Part shown: in pieces, positions 35,557 through 44,967 of the stretch
Layout of the letters: each line of letters begins with the position of its first letter
Position numbering within the stretch: position 1 is the first letter of the stretch
Assembly (NCBI GenBank): GCA_965248855.1
Contig: CBDFKQ010000005.1
Span: forward strand, 124,001-188,000
Source: CBDFKQ01 sp965248855
Lineage (GTDB): Bacteria > Bacteroidota > Bacteroidia > Cytophagales > 172606-1
Reading direction: 5' to 3'
DNA length: 64,000 nucleotides
Notes under the pieces: generated by a model
Seen by the model: the letters and a program-made list of their open reading frames with translations, nothing else
Databases searched by the model: none
Told to the model about the DNA's origin: nothing
Made by a program: the position numbers and the translations under genes

Positions 35557-36750
35557 TTATTTTGCTAAAACTTCTTTCACTCTTTCGGCAGCATCTTTAA
35601 ATTGTACTGCAGAAAAAACTTTTAAACCGGATTCATCAATTATTTTGGCACCTTCTTCGGCATTTGTACCTTGCAAACGAACAACAATCGGCACTTTAAT
35701 ATCACCTATTGCTTTATAAGCTTCTACAACTCCTGTAGCCACACGATCGCAGCGAACAATACCACCAAAAATATTTATTAAGATAGCTTTTACATTCGGG
35801 TCTTTTAAAATAATTCTGAAACCGGCCTCAACAGTTTGTGCATTAGCTCCACCACCAACATCTAAAAAATTTGCAGGTTCTCCGCCTACAATTTTTATAA
35901 TATCCATAGTTGCCATTGCCAAACCTGCACCATTTACCATGCAACCTACATTTCCATCTAGTTTTACATAATTCAAACCGGATTTACTTGCTTCTACTTC
36001 CAAAGGATCTTCTTCCATTATATCACGCATTTCTGCATATTTTTTATGGCGGAATAAAGCATTATCATCAAGGTTTACTTTAGCATCAACTGCTAAAATT
36101 TTATTGTCAGATGTTTTTAAAACCGGATTAATTTCAAACATTGATGCATCGGATTCTACATAAGCTTTATAAAGTGCCTGTATAAAATTAACCATTTCTT
36201 TAAATGCCTCACCTTCCAAACCAAATGCAAAAGCAATTTTACGTGCCTGAAAACCTTGTAGACCAACAGTTGGGTCGATCCATTCTTTAATTATTTTATC
36301 CGGATGGTGTTCGGCAACTTCTTCAATATCCATTCCACCTTCTGTACTTGCCATTATTACATTACGGCTTGTACCACGATCAAGTAAAATAGATATATAA
36401 TATTCTTTTGGTTCTGAAGCACCGGGATAATAAACATCCTGAGCAATCAAAATTTTATTAACTAATTTTCCTTCAGGACCTGTTTGATGGGTAATTAATT
36501 GCATTCCCAACATGTTTTTTGCTTTTTCACGAACCTCCTCAAAGTTTTTGGCAATTTTAACTCCGCCACCTTTTCCACGGCCACCTGCATGAATTTGAGC
36601 TTTAATTACAAATACCGGAGTGTTGGTTTGCGCTTGCAATTGACGGGCTGCTTCAACTGCTTCTTCCGGAGAGTGAGCCAAAATGCCTTCCTGTATCCGC
36701 ACTCCGTAATTTTTCAGGATTTCTTTTCCCTGATATTCGTGTATGTTCAT
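35557..36750 (-). CDS. sucC: succinyl-CoA synthetase beta subunit (ADP-forming)
   Basis: 397 aa, the usual length. It starts with the signature MNIHEYQGKEILKNYG and has the ATP-grasp glycine loop IHAGGRGKGGGVKI, the conserved FEINPVLKT and VDAKVNLDDNALFRH, and the CoA-ligase end with NIFGGIVRCDRVATGVV. It forms succinyl-CoA synthetase with SucD in the TCA cycle (succinyl-CoA + ADP + Pi to succinate + ATP). sucD is not adjacent, so the subunits are unlinked here. A terminator lies directly downstream. Confidence 0.98.
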   Translation of the reverse strand: MNIHEYQGKEILKNYGVRIQEGILAHSPEEAVEAARQLQAQTNTPVFVIKAQIHAGGRGKGGGVKIAKNFEEVREKAKNMLGMQLITHQTGPEGKLVNKILIAQDVYYPGASEPKEYYISILLDRGTSRNVIMASTEGGMDIEEVAEHHPDKIIKEWIDPTVGLQGFQARKIAFAFGLEGEAFKEMVNFIQALYKAYVESDASMFEINPVLKTSDNKILAVDAKVNLDDNALFRHKKYAEMRDIMEEDPLEVEASKSGLNYVKLDGNVGCMVNGAGLAMATMDIIKIVGGEPANFLDVGGGANAQTVEAGFRIILKDPNVKAILINIFGGIVRCDRVATGVVEAYKAIGDIKVPIVVRLQGTNAEEGAKIIDESGLKVFSAVQFKDAAERVKEVLAK

Positions 36751-36891
36751 AGAAAGATAAATTAATTTTAGTTTTAACCTTAGATAAATTTAAGTTACGA
36801 ATAATTGCGTTTCTTAAAACTAAGTAAATGTGCCACGAATGTAATAAAGAGTTTTTAAATTTTAGTTACTCTTTATTCAGTTAAAATTATT

Positions 36892-36940
36892 TTTCTGTAA
36901 TTATGAATTATCAATATCGATAAATTCATAATTACAGAAA
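36892..36940. repeat. 18-bp perfect palindrome, member of a dispersed AT-rich repeat family
   Basis: TTTCTGTAATTATGAATT (36892-36909) is the exact inverse of 36923-36940, leaving a 13-nt loop that is itself nearly palindromic (ATCAATATCGATA). Related TATGAAT..ATATTGATA-type sequences recur near 39943, 41855 and 61840. Confidence 0.65.
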
Positions 36941-37056
36941 TCAAAATAGATTAAAAATCGTTGAAAGAGACACTTAATTCATTTTGGTAATTTGCCGTTT
37001 ATAACAAAATCAATATTTTCGCTCTCATGATTTGTTACTTTTTTCCTCTTAAGTAA

Positions 37057-38367
37057 CTAGACTCTAACTAGCTGTAAGCCAAGTGCCTTTGCTTGCTTGT
37101 TCAATCTGTTAATTTGCTTTTCTTTAAACTGTTTTTCATATACTTCATTTCGCATTGGTTCAAATTTAACTTTATCTTTCAACATCTTATAAAAGATTAC
37201 TGCTATTTTTCTTGCTGTTGCTACTATTGCTTTTGGTGTTCCTTTCTTGCTTTTTATTTTTTTATAGAAATGTGATAGCCAGTTATTACTTCTTTGAATA
37301 GAATAAGCTGCCAATTTAAATACCTGACCAGCTCTATTCTTCTTTTTTGGGATTTTGCTGCTTAATATTTTTCCCCCTGAAATTTTATTATTGGGGGCTA
37401 GGTTGAGCCAGGATGTAAAATGTTTCACCGTGGGCCACTTACTCATATCAAGTCCAATCTCACTAATAATCCCTATCGCATTTGAATCGGTAATGCCAAA
37501 TATCTCCGTTAAATCCACGCTTGTTATCGTAGCCAGATTGATATTTCCCAAATTTATGTCATTTTTATTCCTCTTTCCATTTTGTTTCTTTTCTTCTAAT
37601 TCTTCTTCATTAACTAAGGTTTTTAAGTGTTCTTCTATCTTTTTATCGCAATCTATAATGCTTGCACAGTATGTTTTATACATATTATAACTTTGTTCCA
37701 GTTCAAAAAGATGTTCTTCCTTCCAAATTCCATTCAGCGATTTTTTTATTGATTCTTTCTTTTCTCTTCGGATGCGGTTATCACACAAGGCTGTTAGTTT
37801 TTCCACATCCCGTTCGCCTTTTAGAATGCTTTCTATTATTTCTCTACCTGATTTTCCGGTAATGTCTGCGATGACATGTTGAAGTTTTACATTCATTTGT
37901 TCAAAAGCTTTCTGCATCATGCGCACATGAGTAGCCGACATTTCTATTAAATTTTTCCTATGACGAACATAGGTTCTTAGTTTTCTGGTAAAGCCATCGG
38001 GTTGAAAGCCGGAAGACAATAAACCGCAGCTATGTAATTGCCTGATCCATTCTGCATCGCTAATGTCAGTCTTTTTACCTTTTACATTTTTTACATGTTT
38101 GGCTGTAACTAGCAATACATCTATCCCTGCTTCCTGAATCATGAGAAACAGACTCACCCAGTAAATTCCAGTGGCTTCCATGGCTACTGTATCTACCTTG
38201 CATTCTTTTAACCATGCTACAAGGGTTTCCAAATCTTCTGTAAAAGCACCAAAAGCTTTTATAGGTTCTGATAAATCAGGGTTTACAGCTACAAAATGCT
38301 CTTTACTGGAAATGTCAATCCCGGCAGCATTAGGAGAAATAATGGGAAATGCTTTTTTGTGTGTCAT
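37057..38367 (-). CDS. IS110 family transposase
   Basis: 436 aa and apparently intact. The N-terminal DEDD RuvC-like domain is recognised by AAGIDISSKEHFVAV (first Asp), AMEATGIYWVSLF (Glu) and KTDISDAEWIRQL (Asp-Asp). The C-terminal Transposase_20 domain has LNLAPNNKISGGKILSS, holding the likely catalytic Ser, and ends VATARKIAVIFYKML. IS110 recombinases insert circular intermediates at sites chosen by a structured bridge RNA encoded beside the gene. No second copy lies in this window. Confidence 0.95.
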   Translation of the reverse strand: MTHKKAFPIISPNAAGIDISSKEHFVAVNPDLSEPIKAFGAFTEDLETLVAWLKECKVDTVAMEATGIYWVSLFLMIQEAGIDVLLVTAKHVKNVKGKKTDISDAEWIRQLHSCGLLSSGFQPDGFTRKLRTYVRHRKNLIEMSATHVRMMQKAFEQMNVKLQHVIADITGKSGREIIESILKGERDVEKLTALCDNRIRREKKESIKKSLNGIWKEEHLFELEQSYNMYKTYCASIIDCDKKIEEHLKTLVNEEELEEKKQNGKRNKNDINLGNINLATITSVDLTEIFGITDSNAIGIISEIGLDMSKWPTVKHFTSWLNLAPNNKISGGKILSSKIPKKKNRAGQVFKLAAYSIQRSNNWLSHFYKKIKSKKGTPKAIVATARKIAVIFYKMLKDKVKFEPMRNEVYEKQFKEKQINRLNKQAKALGLQLVRV

Positions 38368-38389
38368 GCTTTTAAAATTTAAAGTATAA

Positions 38390-38550
38390 AAAGCAGTGCA
38401 TTTGTTCTTTCCAGATTCCTATAAGCTCTTAAACGGGGTCCTGATTTATTGGCCACCAAATGGATTTCTATTAAAAGAACATAACCAAACTTGATGGCGG
38501 GTTCGTATAACACCATTGAAAAAGACGGTTTTGCTTTGGCACTGCTAGCT
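38390..38550 (-). ncRNA. candidate bridge RNA region of the IS110 element
   Basis: The non-coding region upstream of the transposase holds nested complementarity: AGCAGTGC (38392-38399) with GCACTGCT (38539-38546), and inside it GTTCTTT (38403-38409) with AAAGAAC (38474-38480). IS110-group elements encode a bridge RNA of roughly this size here. Loops, guides and exact ends could not be determined. Confidence 0.35.
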
Positions 38551-38612
38551 TGACAAGTTACTTCAGGGGATTTAGAATTTCAAATGTTTAGATACTTGAT
38601 GAAAAAAGTAAC

Positions 38613-38804
38613 CAAAAAAATCAAGAAATTCCGAATGCTATCTGCGCACATACCCGCCACACGCCCGCCGGAATTTCAGGCTTACACCTTTTAACTCTTG
38701 CTTTCTTTTTTGTTCTTTTCATTATATGGTAAATACTTAAATGCCTATTTAAAAAAATTAAACCCCTTTTACAAGAAACTAAAAAGTAAATTTAAATATC
38801 ATTT
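38613..38804. other. intergenic patch with local GC rise
   Basis: No gene is supported. Around 38640-38690 the sequence becomes GC-rich (CGCACATACCCGCC and CACGCCCGCCGG), unlike anything nearby, next to the likely IS boundary. It may be a dispersed intergenic repeat or remnant. Confidence 0.35.
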
Positions 38805-39935
38805 TTACTTTTTAATCATATCGGCAACTACTAATGAAATATTAAAAAAAGTTATTTTCGGGTTTGCATTTCTTTCTAAATGGTAGATAGCGGCATTAAA
38901 TTTTTCGTATAAAAATTCGATTTTTTCAAAGCTCATCACTTTTGAAAAATTACTTATAAAAGTTTTAATTTCTTCAGGCATTCTTATTAATTCGGTTTTC
39001 TCCGAAATATTCATTAACGACTCTCTAAACATTTGAAGGCTGTAAACCAATAAACTTTTTTGCGAATCTTTACTCATTTTTTGAAAACGTTCAGCCAGTT
39101 CGAGCAAATCGATAATTTTATTTTTACTGAAACAATCAAAACATAATCGCATCCACTGTCCGAAAATTTCGTGACTCTCGTCAACCTGACCTTCCACCAT
39201 TTGAAAAGCCAAATTTAAATTTCCATTACTAATAATAGCCGCACTTTTTATTTTATCAGAATGAGGAAATTTCTTTTCGAGCTCTTCATTAATTTCACTT
39301 TCTGTAAATTCCGGGATTTTTATTAATTGAGTACGAGATAAAATGGTTGTTAAAATATTATCGGCCTTATTGCCAACCAATAAGAATATAGTATTACGGG
39401 GAGGTTCTTCCAATATTTTTAATAGAATATTGGCAGCAGTAATGTTAAAATATTCCGGCAGCCAAATGAGCATAACTTTATAAGTTGCTTCAAATGATTT
39501 TAATGCAAGTGATTTAATAACATTTCTTGCCTCTTCAGCCGATATATTAGGTTGTTTGTTTTCAGCCCCAATGACATTGAGCCAATCGCTGATGCTGGCG
39601 TATGGATTAATTAGTAAAAACTTTCTCCACTCTGATAAAAAATCTTCACTTAATGCTTCTTTTGTTATTTTTTTGGTGGTTGTAACCGGAAAAACAAAAT
39701 GAATATCAGGATGAATAAATTTTTGAATTTTACCACAGGAAGCACAAACCCCACAAGAATCATTTTCCAATGGGTTTTCACAATTAATAAATTGAGCATA
39801 AGCCAGTGCAAGAGCTAAATTAGCAGAGCCTTCGTTCCCTAAAAACAATTGTGAATGAGCGATGTGCTTATTTTTAACCGATTGCAGTAAAATATTTTTT
39901 ATTGCTGATAAACCCGAAATTTCACTAAAGAGCAT
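38805..39935 (-). CDS. holB: DNA polymerase III delta' subunit
   Basis: 376 aa. A clamp-loader AAA+ protein: SQLFLGNEGSANLALALAY replaces the Walker A motif (GNEGSANL, lacking the usual Gly-Lys-Thr, as expected for the non-hydrolysing delta' subunit). The zinc-binding Cys cluster is NCENPLENDSCGVCASC, and ILLKILEEPPRNTIFLL followed by ILSRTQLIKIP contains the sensor and SRC-like (here SRT) region. It helps load the sliding clamp during replication. Upstream lies one of the TATGAAT-family repeats. Confidence 0.92.
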   Translation of the reverse strand: MLFSEISGLSAIKNILLQSVKNKHIAHSQLFLGNEGSANLALALAYAQFINCENPLENDSCGVCASCGKIQKFIHPDIHFVFPVTTTKKITKEALSEDFLSEWRKFLLINPYASISDWLNVIGAENKQPNISAEEARNVIKSLALKSFEATYKVMLIWLPEYFNITAANILLKILEEPPRNTIFLLVGNKADNILTTILSRTQLIKIPEFTESEINEELEKKFPHSDKIKSAAIISNGNLNLAFQMVEGQVDESHEIFGQWMRLCFDCFSKNKIIDLLELAERFQKMSKDSQKSLLVYSLQMFRESLMNISEKTELIRMPEEIKTFISNFSKVMSFEKIEFLYEKFNAAIYHLERNANPKITFFNISLVVADMIKK

Positions 39936-39942
39936 TTTATAT

Positions 39943-39963
39943 TTTATGAATATATCAATATCG
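39943..39963. repeat. dispersed AT-rich repeat family, copy near holB start
   Basis: TTTATGAATATATCAATATC begins at 39943, 8 nt upstream of the holB start codon. It resembles the copies at 36901, 41855 and 61840, and shares the TATGAATATAT core with the last two. Confidence 0.4.
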
Positions 39964-40097
39964 TTTTTTTGATAATTGATTTTTTTAAAAAATAAATTTT
40001 ACAAATATGATTTATTTTCTTTTTTGAAAATAAAATAGATTTTTATTTTTTAATAAAAATTGAACTAATGAAATTCTGATTTAGAGGGCACCAATAA

Positions 40098-40135
40098 AAA
40101 AGGCATGCTTAGAAATTTCTCTTAGCATGCCTTTT
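40098..40135 (-). terminator. terminator downstream of the 40162-41307 gene
   Basis: AAAAGGCATGCT (40098-40109) pairs with AGCATGCCTTTT (40124-40135) across 14 nt, with an A/T run on both sides; it could work in either direction. Confidence 0.8.
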
Positions 40136-40161
40136 AAAAAAAATTGTCTGAATTATAAATC

Positions 40162-41307
40162 TTATAAAAATCGTCTCTCTACCAAATCCATAAATTCTTG
40201 TACGGGCTCACTTTCCATTTCCCAATGGTATTGCGAGCTGTATTTTTGTGTTAAGCCCAATGCCTCATTTAAATCTCTGCTTTTATCCAGTTCTTCAACT
40301 ACATATTGAAATTTATTGGCATCTCCACCAAAAAGATCACCCGTGAAAATAAATTTTTGATTTAATGAAATCGCATTTAAAATATTTTCAACTTTTTGCT
40401 TCATGTGCTTTTTCAGAAAATTATCTGCAGAGTTTTCGCCAAACCTGTCATTAAGTGTAGATGAGCCATTCTTATATTGCTCATACAAACTCATTCCATT
40501 TTTATTTACATCAGTATTTGATTTAATTTCAGTTTCGACTTTATAGTCGAGGTTATTATTATTATTATAGATTGGTTGAGGTGCATCATTATTGGCAGCG
40601 CTTACAAATCTGTTTAAACTCGCCTGATCAAAAATATTTTCTGTTTCCAATGAAATAGGTTGGCCGGCAGGTCCTTTCATATTTTCATAAAGGTCTTCAA
40701 TAAAAATTGGAAGCCTTTTTGAAAACATTTCAATTATCGGGGCAGGGTCATCAGCTTTATGTTGAAGAGCAGGAAACATTTCGGTCCATAAAGGTAATGC
40801 CTGATCCCAATCCATTTCCTCACCAAAAGTATTTTCAAGCTTATCGGTAAACTCTTTATATAATAAATTATTTAAATGGATATACTTACTCATTTCCCGC
40901 AGGCGGGTAATTTTAACGACAGGATGGTGAGTAAGTTGGGTTTTAAAAAATTCGAAAGGAGAAAGCACAAGGCGCAAGGTATCAGTTACTGAACGGATAA
41001 CCAATGGTTCAAAATCTTCCAAACTGATAGAAATATGTTGAGACAGCGTATTCATAAATACAGTTAATGCCTGCATTACTTCAGGTTTTGTGTAATTAAA
41101 ATAAGGGCTTTTTAATTTCGTTGTTTCCTGCTGCCAACGATCAAAAAGTTTATACAGAATAAATAAATTTACCTGGTATATATTCGTAAATGAAAGGATT
41201 TGTTTGCCGTTAATAAATTCATTCCCTTCAAAAAAAGCAGTGCATAGTTTTTTGGCGAATGCCTTGCTATATTCCTCTACGGCAATCGGTTTTAACTTGG
41301 TATTCAT
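40162..41307 (-). CDS. conserved hypothetical cytoplasmic protein
   Basis: About 381 aa from the ATG at 41307 (MNTKLKPIAVEEYSKAF). An upstream TTG at 41358 would extend it but has no support. No signal peptide or membrane span is present and no catalytic motif was recognised. It looks largely alpha-helical, with a central low-complexity Asn-rich linker (NNNNNLDYKVETE, about residue 245) separating an N-terminal region from a C-terminal helical one ending FMDLVERRFL. The genes on either side, holB and ferredoxin, are common neighbours but give no functional clue. Confidence 0.7.
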   Translation of the reverse strand: MNTKLKPIAVEEYSKAFAKKLCTAFFEGNEFINGKQILSFTNIYQVNLFILYKLFDRWQQETTKLKSPYFNYTKPEVMQALTVFMNTLSQHISISLEDFEPLVIRSVTDTLRLVLSPFEFFKTQLTHHPVVKITRLREMSKYIHLNNLLYKEFTDKLENTFGEEMDWDQALPLWTEMFPALQHKADDPAPIIEMFSKRLPIFIEDLYENMKGPAGQPISLETENIFDQASLNRFVSAANNDAPQPIYNNNNNLDYKVETEIKSNTDVNKNGMSLYEQYKNGSSTLNDRFGENSADNFLKKHMKQKVENILNAISLNQKFIFTGDLFGGDANKFQYVVEELDKSRDLNEALGLTQKYSSQYHWEMESEPVQEFMDLVERRFL

Positions 41308-41468
41308 AACAAAAATAGTTTGTTTTGTAAAATTATGTTTTTCAGGCTTATAATACAAAAATGCTTATCTTTTTTCGTTTCATTCCCAATAAACTTTAGA
41401 GATGGTAAACGAAGTCCCTAATTTTTTTAAGGATAAAAGATTAGAAACGAAAAAATCAATAAAATTAT

Positions 41469-41795
41469 ATGCCTTTCGTAGAAGTTATTAATTTAAATCA
41501 TAAAATTATTCCTATTGCCGATACTTCTATTTCCATTTTAAAAAACATTCAATTATTCGGTCAGGATTGGATGTTTGCCTGTGGTGAAAAGGGTAGATGT
41601 ACAACTTGCAGGGGGAAAATAATTAGCGGTATGGAAAATTTAAGCGAATTATCGATTCCTGAAAGACGTTTCAAATTGGAAGACAGGTTAAAGAATAATG
41701 AAAGATTAATGTGCCAAAGCTTTTTATTGAAAAATAATATTGTTATATCAATACCTGATTCATGTAAATTACCGCATTTGAATTATTCGGAATAA
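41469..41795 (+). CDS. 2Fe-2S ferredoxin
   Basis: 108 aa. A plant-type ferredoxin fold with the cluster ligands in Cys38-x5-Cys44-x2-Cys47 (ACGEKGRCTTC) and Cys82 (LMCQS). It is an electron carrier; the partner reductase or oxygenase is not visible nearby. The ATG at 41469 gives a compact domain without extension. Confidence 0.92.
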   Translation: MPFVEVINLNHKIIPIADTSISILKNIQLFGQDWMFACGEKGRCTTCRGKIISGMENLSELSIPERRFKLEDRLKNNERLMCQSFLLKNNIVISIPDSCKLPHLNYSE

Positions 41796-41854
41796 AAAAA
41801 GGCATAAGGCTTATTACTGAAGAGATGATGTATTTAATTTTAAGATTGTTTATA

Positions 41855-41887
41855 AATTATGAATATATTGATATTGATAAACTGATA
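41855..41887. repeat. dispersed AT-rich repeat family, copy between ferredoxin and tdk
   Basis: A 33-bp stretch nearly identical to 61840-61872; both contain TATGAATATATTGATATTGA followed by TAAA. It lies between two co-oriented genes. Confidence 0.6.
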
Positions 41888-42021
41888 ATTATAAAATTAA
41901 TTTTTATGAGTTGATTTTTCTTTTCAAATCGATTTTCTTAATGTTTTGTATGTTAAATCTGTTAACAGTAAAAATTGAGTTTAAACCTTAAGAGGATATT
42001 ATACTTATAAATAAATTAAAA

Positions 42022-42624
42022 ATGTTTGTTGAGCCCAATTTTCAAAATATTTCATATCTAAACTTAATACGAAGAGGTTGGGTGGAAGTAATATGCGGTT
42101 CAATGTTTTCCGGTAAGACCGAAGAATTGATAAGACGAATTAACAGAGCTAAAATAGCAGGGCAAAAATTTCAAATTTTTAAACCTGAAATGGATACCCG
42201 ATACCATGATGAAAATGTTGTGTCGCACAATTCTAATTTTTTGCCGGGTATACCGGTGGCTGCAGCTTCCCAAATTTTATCTTTATCCGAAAATTTTGAC
42301 GTTATAGCAATCGATGAAATTCAATTTTTTGATGAGGGGATTATAAATGTAATAAACCAATTGGCAAACAATGGTAAGAGAGTTATAGTTGCCGGTTTGG
42401 ATATGGATTTTTTAGGAAATCCTTTTGGATGTATGCCGCAAATAATGGCCATAGCCGAGTTTGTTACAAAAGTACATGCGATATGTGTAGTGTGCGGCAA
42501 CCCTGCCAATTATTCTTTTCGACTGAACCCAAATAATTCAAAAATATTAATTGGCGAAACGGAAAATTATCAGGCTCGCTGCAGGAAATGTTTCTTGGCC
42601 GGGATGAAAAATAATGTGGATTGA
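42022..42624 (+). CDS. tdk: thymidine kinase
   Basis: 200 aa, type II (TK1-like) thymidine kinase. Walker A is ICGSMFSGKTEELIRR, Walker B is VIAIDEIQFFDEG, and the lid region is GLDMDFLGNPFGCMPQIMAIAE. The zinc site consists of CVVCG and the C-terminal CRKC. It phosphorylates thymidine to dTMP in salvage. It stands 27 nt upstream of porZ in the same orientation, so the two may be co-transcribed. Confidence 0.97.
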   Translation: MFVEPNFQNISYLNLIRRGWVEVICGSMFSGKTEELIRRINRAKIAGQKFQIFKPEMDTRYHDENVVSHNSNFLPGIPVAAASQILSLSENFDVIAIDEIQFFDEGIINVINQLANNGKRVIVAGLDMDFLGNPFGCMPQIMAIAEFVTKVHAICVVCGNPANYSFRLNPNNSKILIGETENYQARCRKCFLAGMKNNVD

Positions 42625-42651
42625 GTTTTTTTAGTTTAACAATGATTTACA

Positions 42652-44949
42652 ATGCAAATTAAAAAACATTTAAAAAAAATATTTTACAGGGCATATTCAT
42701 GTATATATTTTTTCATTTTTATTACAACTTTATTCCCTTCAAAATTATTTTCACAAAATATACCTATCGGAACCTGGCGCACGCATGCTGCTTATAATAA
42801 TGTACTTTCTATAGCCATCTCACCCGACAAAATTTATGCAGGCACATCAGGCGGTCTTTTTTATTTCGACAAGCAGTACAACAATACTGCGCCTATTACA
42901 AAACTTGACGGCTTAAGTGAAACAGATGTTAAAAAAATTAATTATGATTTAAAATCTCAAACCTTAATAATCATTTATGGGGATGGTAATATTGATTTGC
43001 TTCAAAATAATAAAATAAAAAACCTTAATTTAATCCGACAATCAAATGCCATTCAAAACAAGAACATAAATCAAATTAATATTAAAAGCAACATTGCTTA
43101 CCTCGCTTTTGATTTTGGAATTGTTGTATTGGATATTCAAAAACAAGAAATAAAAGAGACCTGGTTAAACTTAGGTACCAACGGAGCAAAAATTTCTATT
43201 TACGGGAGTGCTTTTATTGGCGACAGCGTTTTTTTAGCCACATCTCAAGGAATAATTGCAAGTTCTCAAGGTAAAAATCTACAGGACTTTAACAGTTGGA
43301 AAATTTCTTCAAACGGTTTGCCCGGTGCTTCACCGGTAAAAGCTATAAACACTGATGGAAATTATGTTTATGCAGGAATTGAAAACAAAGGTATATATTC
43401 CTATAAAACAGGTAAATGGAATAAAATAATTCTGCAAGACTCCATCTACCAAATAAATAATATAGAATACTCGGCCAATCAACTGCTCATCTCTCTTCCA
43501 AAAAAAATAATTAAATATTCAAACGGGCAGTTTAATAAAATTGAAAATGCTTCTTTGCCAAACCCTCAAGCTGCAATATTTGATACAGATGGGAAATTAT
43601 GGATAGGAGATGCATTTAATGGTTTATTTAATTTATACGGTAATAATCTACAATCCATTTTGCCAAACGGGCCGTTTAGAAAACAAGCCTTCCGGATTTA
43701 TAATTATGATGAAAAAATAATTGCATTAAGTGGCGGGTATAATTCGGATGGATTCGTAAATAAAGATTCATCCGGGTATTACATTTTCTCTCAAAATACA
43801 TGGAAAAATTATAATAACAATGAAATGGACAGCGACCGTCATATACCATTGTTATATGATTTTAACTCTGCTGCATACAATCCAAAAGATAAAAACTTAT
43901 ATCTCGGATCGTTTGGGAATGGTATTTTAATAAGCAAGCCTAATGGAAAATTTGCGGTTTTTGATCAAAATAATTCCCCTTTACCTGCGCAAGCTAAAAT
44001 TACTTCTGCTACAACTGATTCCGATGAAAATGTATGGTTTACAAATGCCGGAGTAAATTTTGGGAATCCAAGCCTGTACGTTTATCAAAACGATAATAGC
44101 TGGAAAAGTTTTGAATTTGCCAATCCTTCCGCATTATTCCCTACTCAACTTATTATTGACCAAAATAATTATAAATGGATGACACTTCTTCCATCTCAAG
44201 GGCAGGGAATATGGGTTTATGATGAGAAAAAAAACAGGGGCAGGTTATTAACAAAAAACGTAGGTGAGGGAAATTTACCTACATCTAACGTATACTCTAT
44301 TGCAATGGATCTGGATGGTGCTATATGGGTTGGAACAAATAAGGGAGTTGCTGTTTTTTATAATGCATCACAAATTTTTGATAAAGTTAATACTGATGCT
44401 TTGCAACCCATTTTTGATCAAAGGCCATTGCTCCGAGAAGAAGTTGTAAACACAATTGCTATCGATGGCGGTAACAGAAAATGGATGGGCACCAAAAACG
44501 GCTTATGGCTTTTTAGCCCTGATGGAACACAATTAATTTCTCATTTTAATTCACAAAATGCACCTTTACCATCCGATAATATATTTAATATTGTTATTGA
44601 GCCGGTAACCGGAGAAGTTTTTGTTGCAACAGACAAAGGAATTGTTTCATACAGAGGAACTGCAACCTTTTCGGATGGAACAAATAATAATGTAAAAATT
44701 TTTCCAAATCCTGTTCGCCCCGGTTTTGAAGGTTTAATTGGTATTTCCGGCTTAGCTGCCAATGCTTTTGTGAAAATAACGGATGTTTCAGGCAGATTGG
44801 TTTTTCAAACCAAAGCCAATGGCGGCAGTGCTGTATGGGATGCTAAAGATTATAAAGGAAGAAAAGTTTACAGTGGTATATATATTATTTTTAGTTCATC
44901 AGCTGACGGTACAGAAGGTTATGTAGGAAAGATTGCCATCGTTGAATAA
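42652..44949 (+). CDS. porZ: type IX secretion system surface protein PorZ
   Basis: 765 aa. A hydrophobic N-terminal signal (about 12-34) is followed by GTWRTHAAYNNVLSIAISPDKI, the characteristic start of the PorZ beta-propeller region. Many propeller-blade repeats follow (AGTSGGLFYF, GLSETDVKK, IWVGTNKGVAVF, WMGTKNGLWLF). The C-terminus (about 680-765) resembles a T9SS type-A sorting domain (KIFPNPVRPGFEG). PorZ is part of the cell-surface attachment complex that anchors T9SS cargo, so it would service the modular hydrolase in this window. It lies 18 nt upstream of recO, a common Bacteroidota pairing. Confidence 0.9.
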   Translation: MQIKKHLKKIFYRAYSCIYFFIFITTLFPSKLFSQNIPIGTWRTHAAYNNVLSIAISPDKIYAGTSGGLFYFDKQYNNTAPITKLDGLSETDVKKINYDLKSQTLIIIYGDGNIDLLQNNKIKNLNLIRQSNAIQNKNINQINIKSNIAYLAFDFGIVVLDIQKQEIKETWLNLGTNGAKISIYGSAFIGDSVFLATSQGIIASSQGKNLQDFNSWKISSNGLPGASPVKAINTDGNYVYAGIENKGIYSYKTGKWNKIILQDSIYQINNIEYSANQLLISLPKKIIKYSNGQFNKIENASLPNPQAAIFDTDGKLWIGDAFNGLFNLYGNNLQSILPNGPFRKQAFRIYNYDEKIIALSGGYNSDGFVNKDSSGYYIFSQNTWKNYNNNEMDSDRHIPLLYDFNSAAYNPKDKNLYLGSFGNGILISKPNGKFAVFDQNNSPLPAQAKITSATTDSDENVWFTNAGVNFGNPSLYVYQNDNSWKSFEFANPSALFPTQLIIDQNNYKWMTLLPSQGQGIWVYDEKKNRGRLLTKNVGEGNLPTSNVYSIAMDLDGAIWVGTNKGVAVFYNASQIFDKVNTDALQPIFDQRPLLREEVVNTIAIDGGNRKWMGTKNGLWLFSPDGTQLISHFNSQNAPLPSDNIFNIVIEPVTGEVFVATDKGIVSYRGTATFSDGTNNNVKIFPNPVRPGFEGLIGISGLAANAFVKITDVSGRLVFQTKANGGSAVWDAKDYKGRKVYSGIYIIFSSSADGTEGYVGKIAIVE

Positions 44950-44967
44950 TTTTATTTGATCCCAATT

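Larger units (their letters stand above)
37034..38612 (-). mobile_element. IS110-family insertion sequence
   Basis: The element holds the IS110 transposase gene and a long non-coding upstream region. A candidate boundary pair is GTTACTTTTTT (37034-37044) and AAAAAAGTAAC (38602-38612), which are inverse copies with a few matching bases outside. IS110 elements usually lack clear terminal inverted repeats, so the true ends may differ; only the transposase is certain. Confidence 0.6.

Noticed and set aside
38698..38886. 62-aa plus-strand ORF overlapping the holB end
   Set aside because: It has low-complexity Lys/Phe composition, overlaps holB antisense, and has no family signal.
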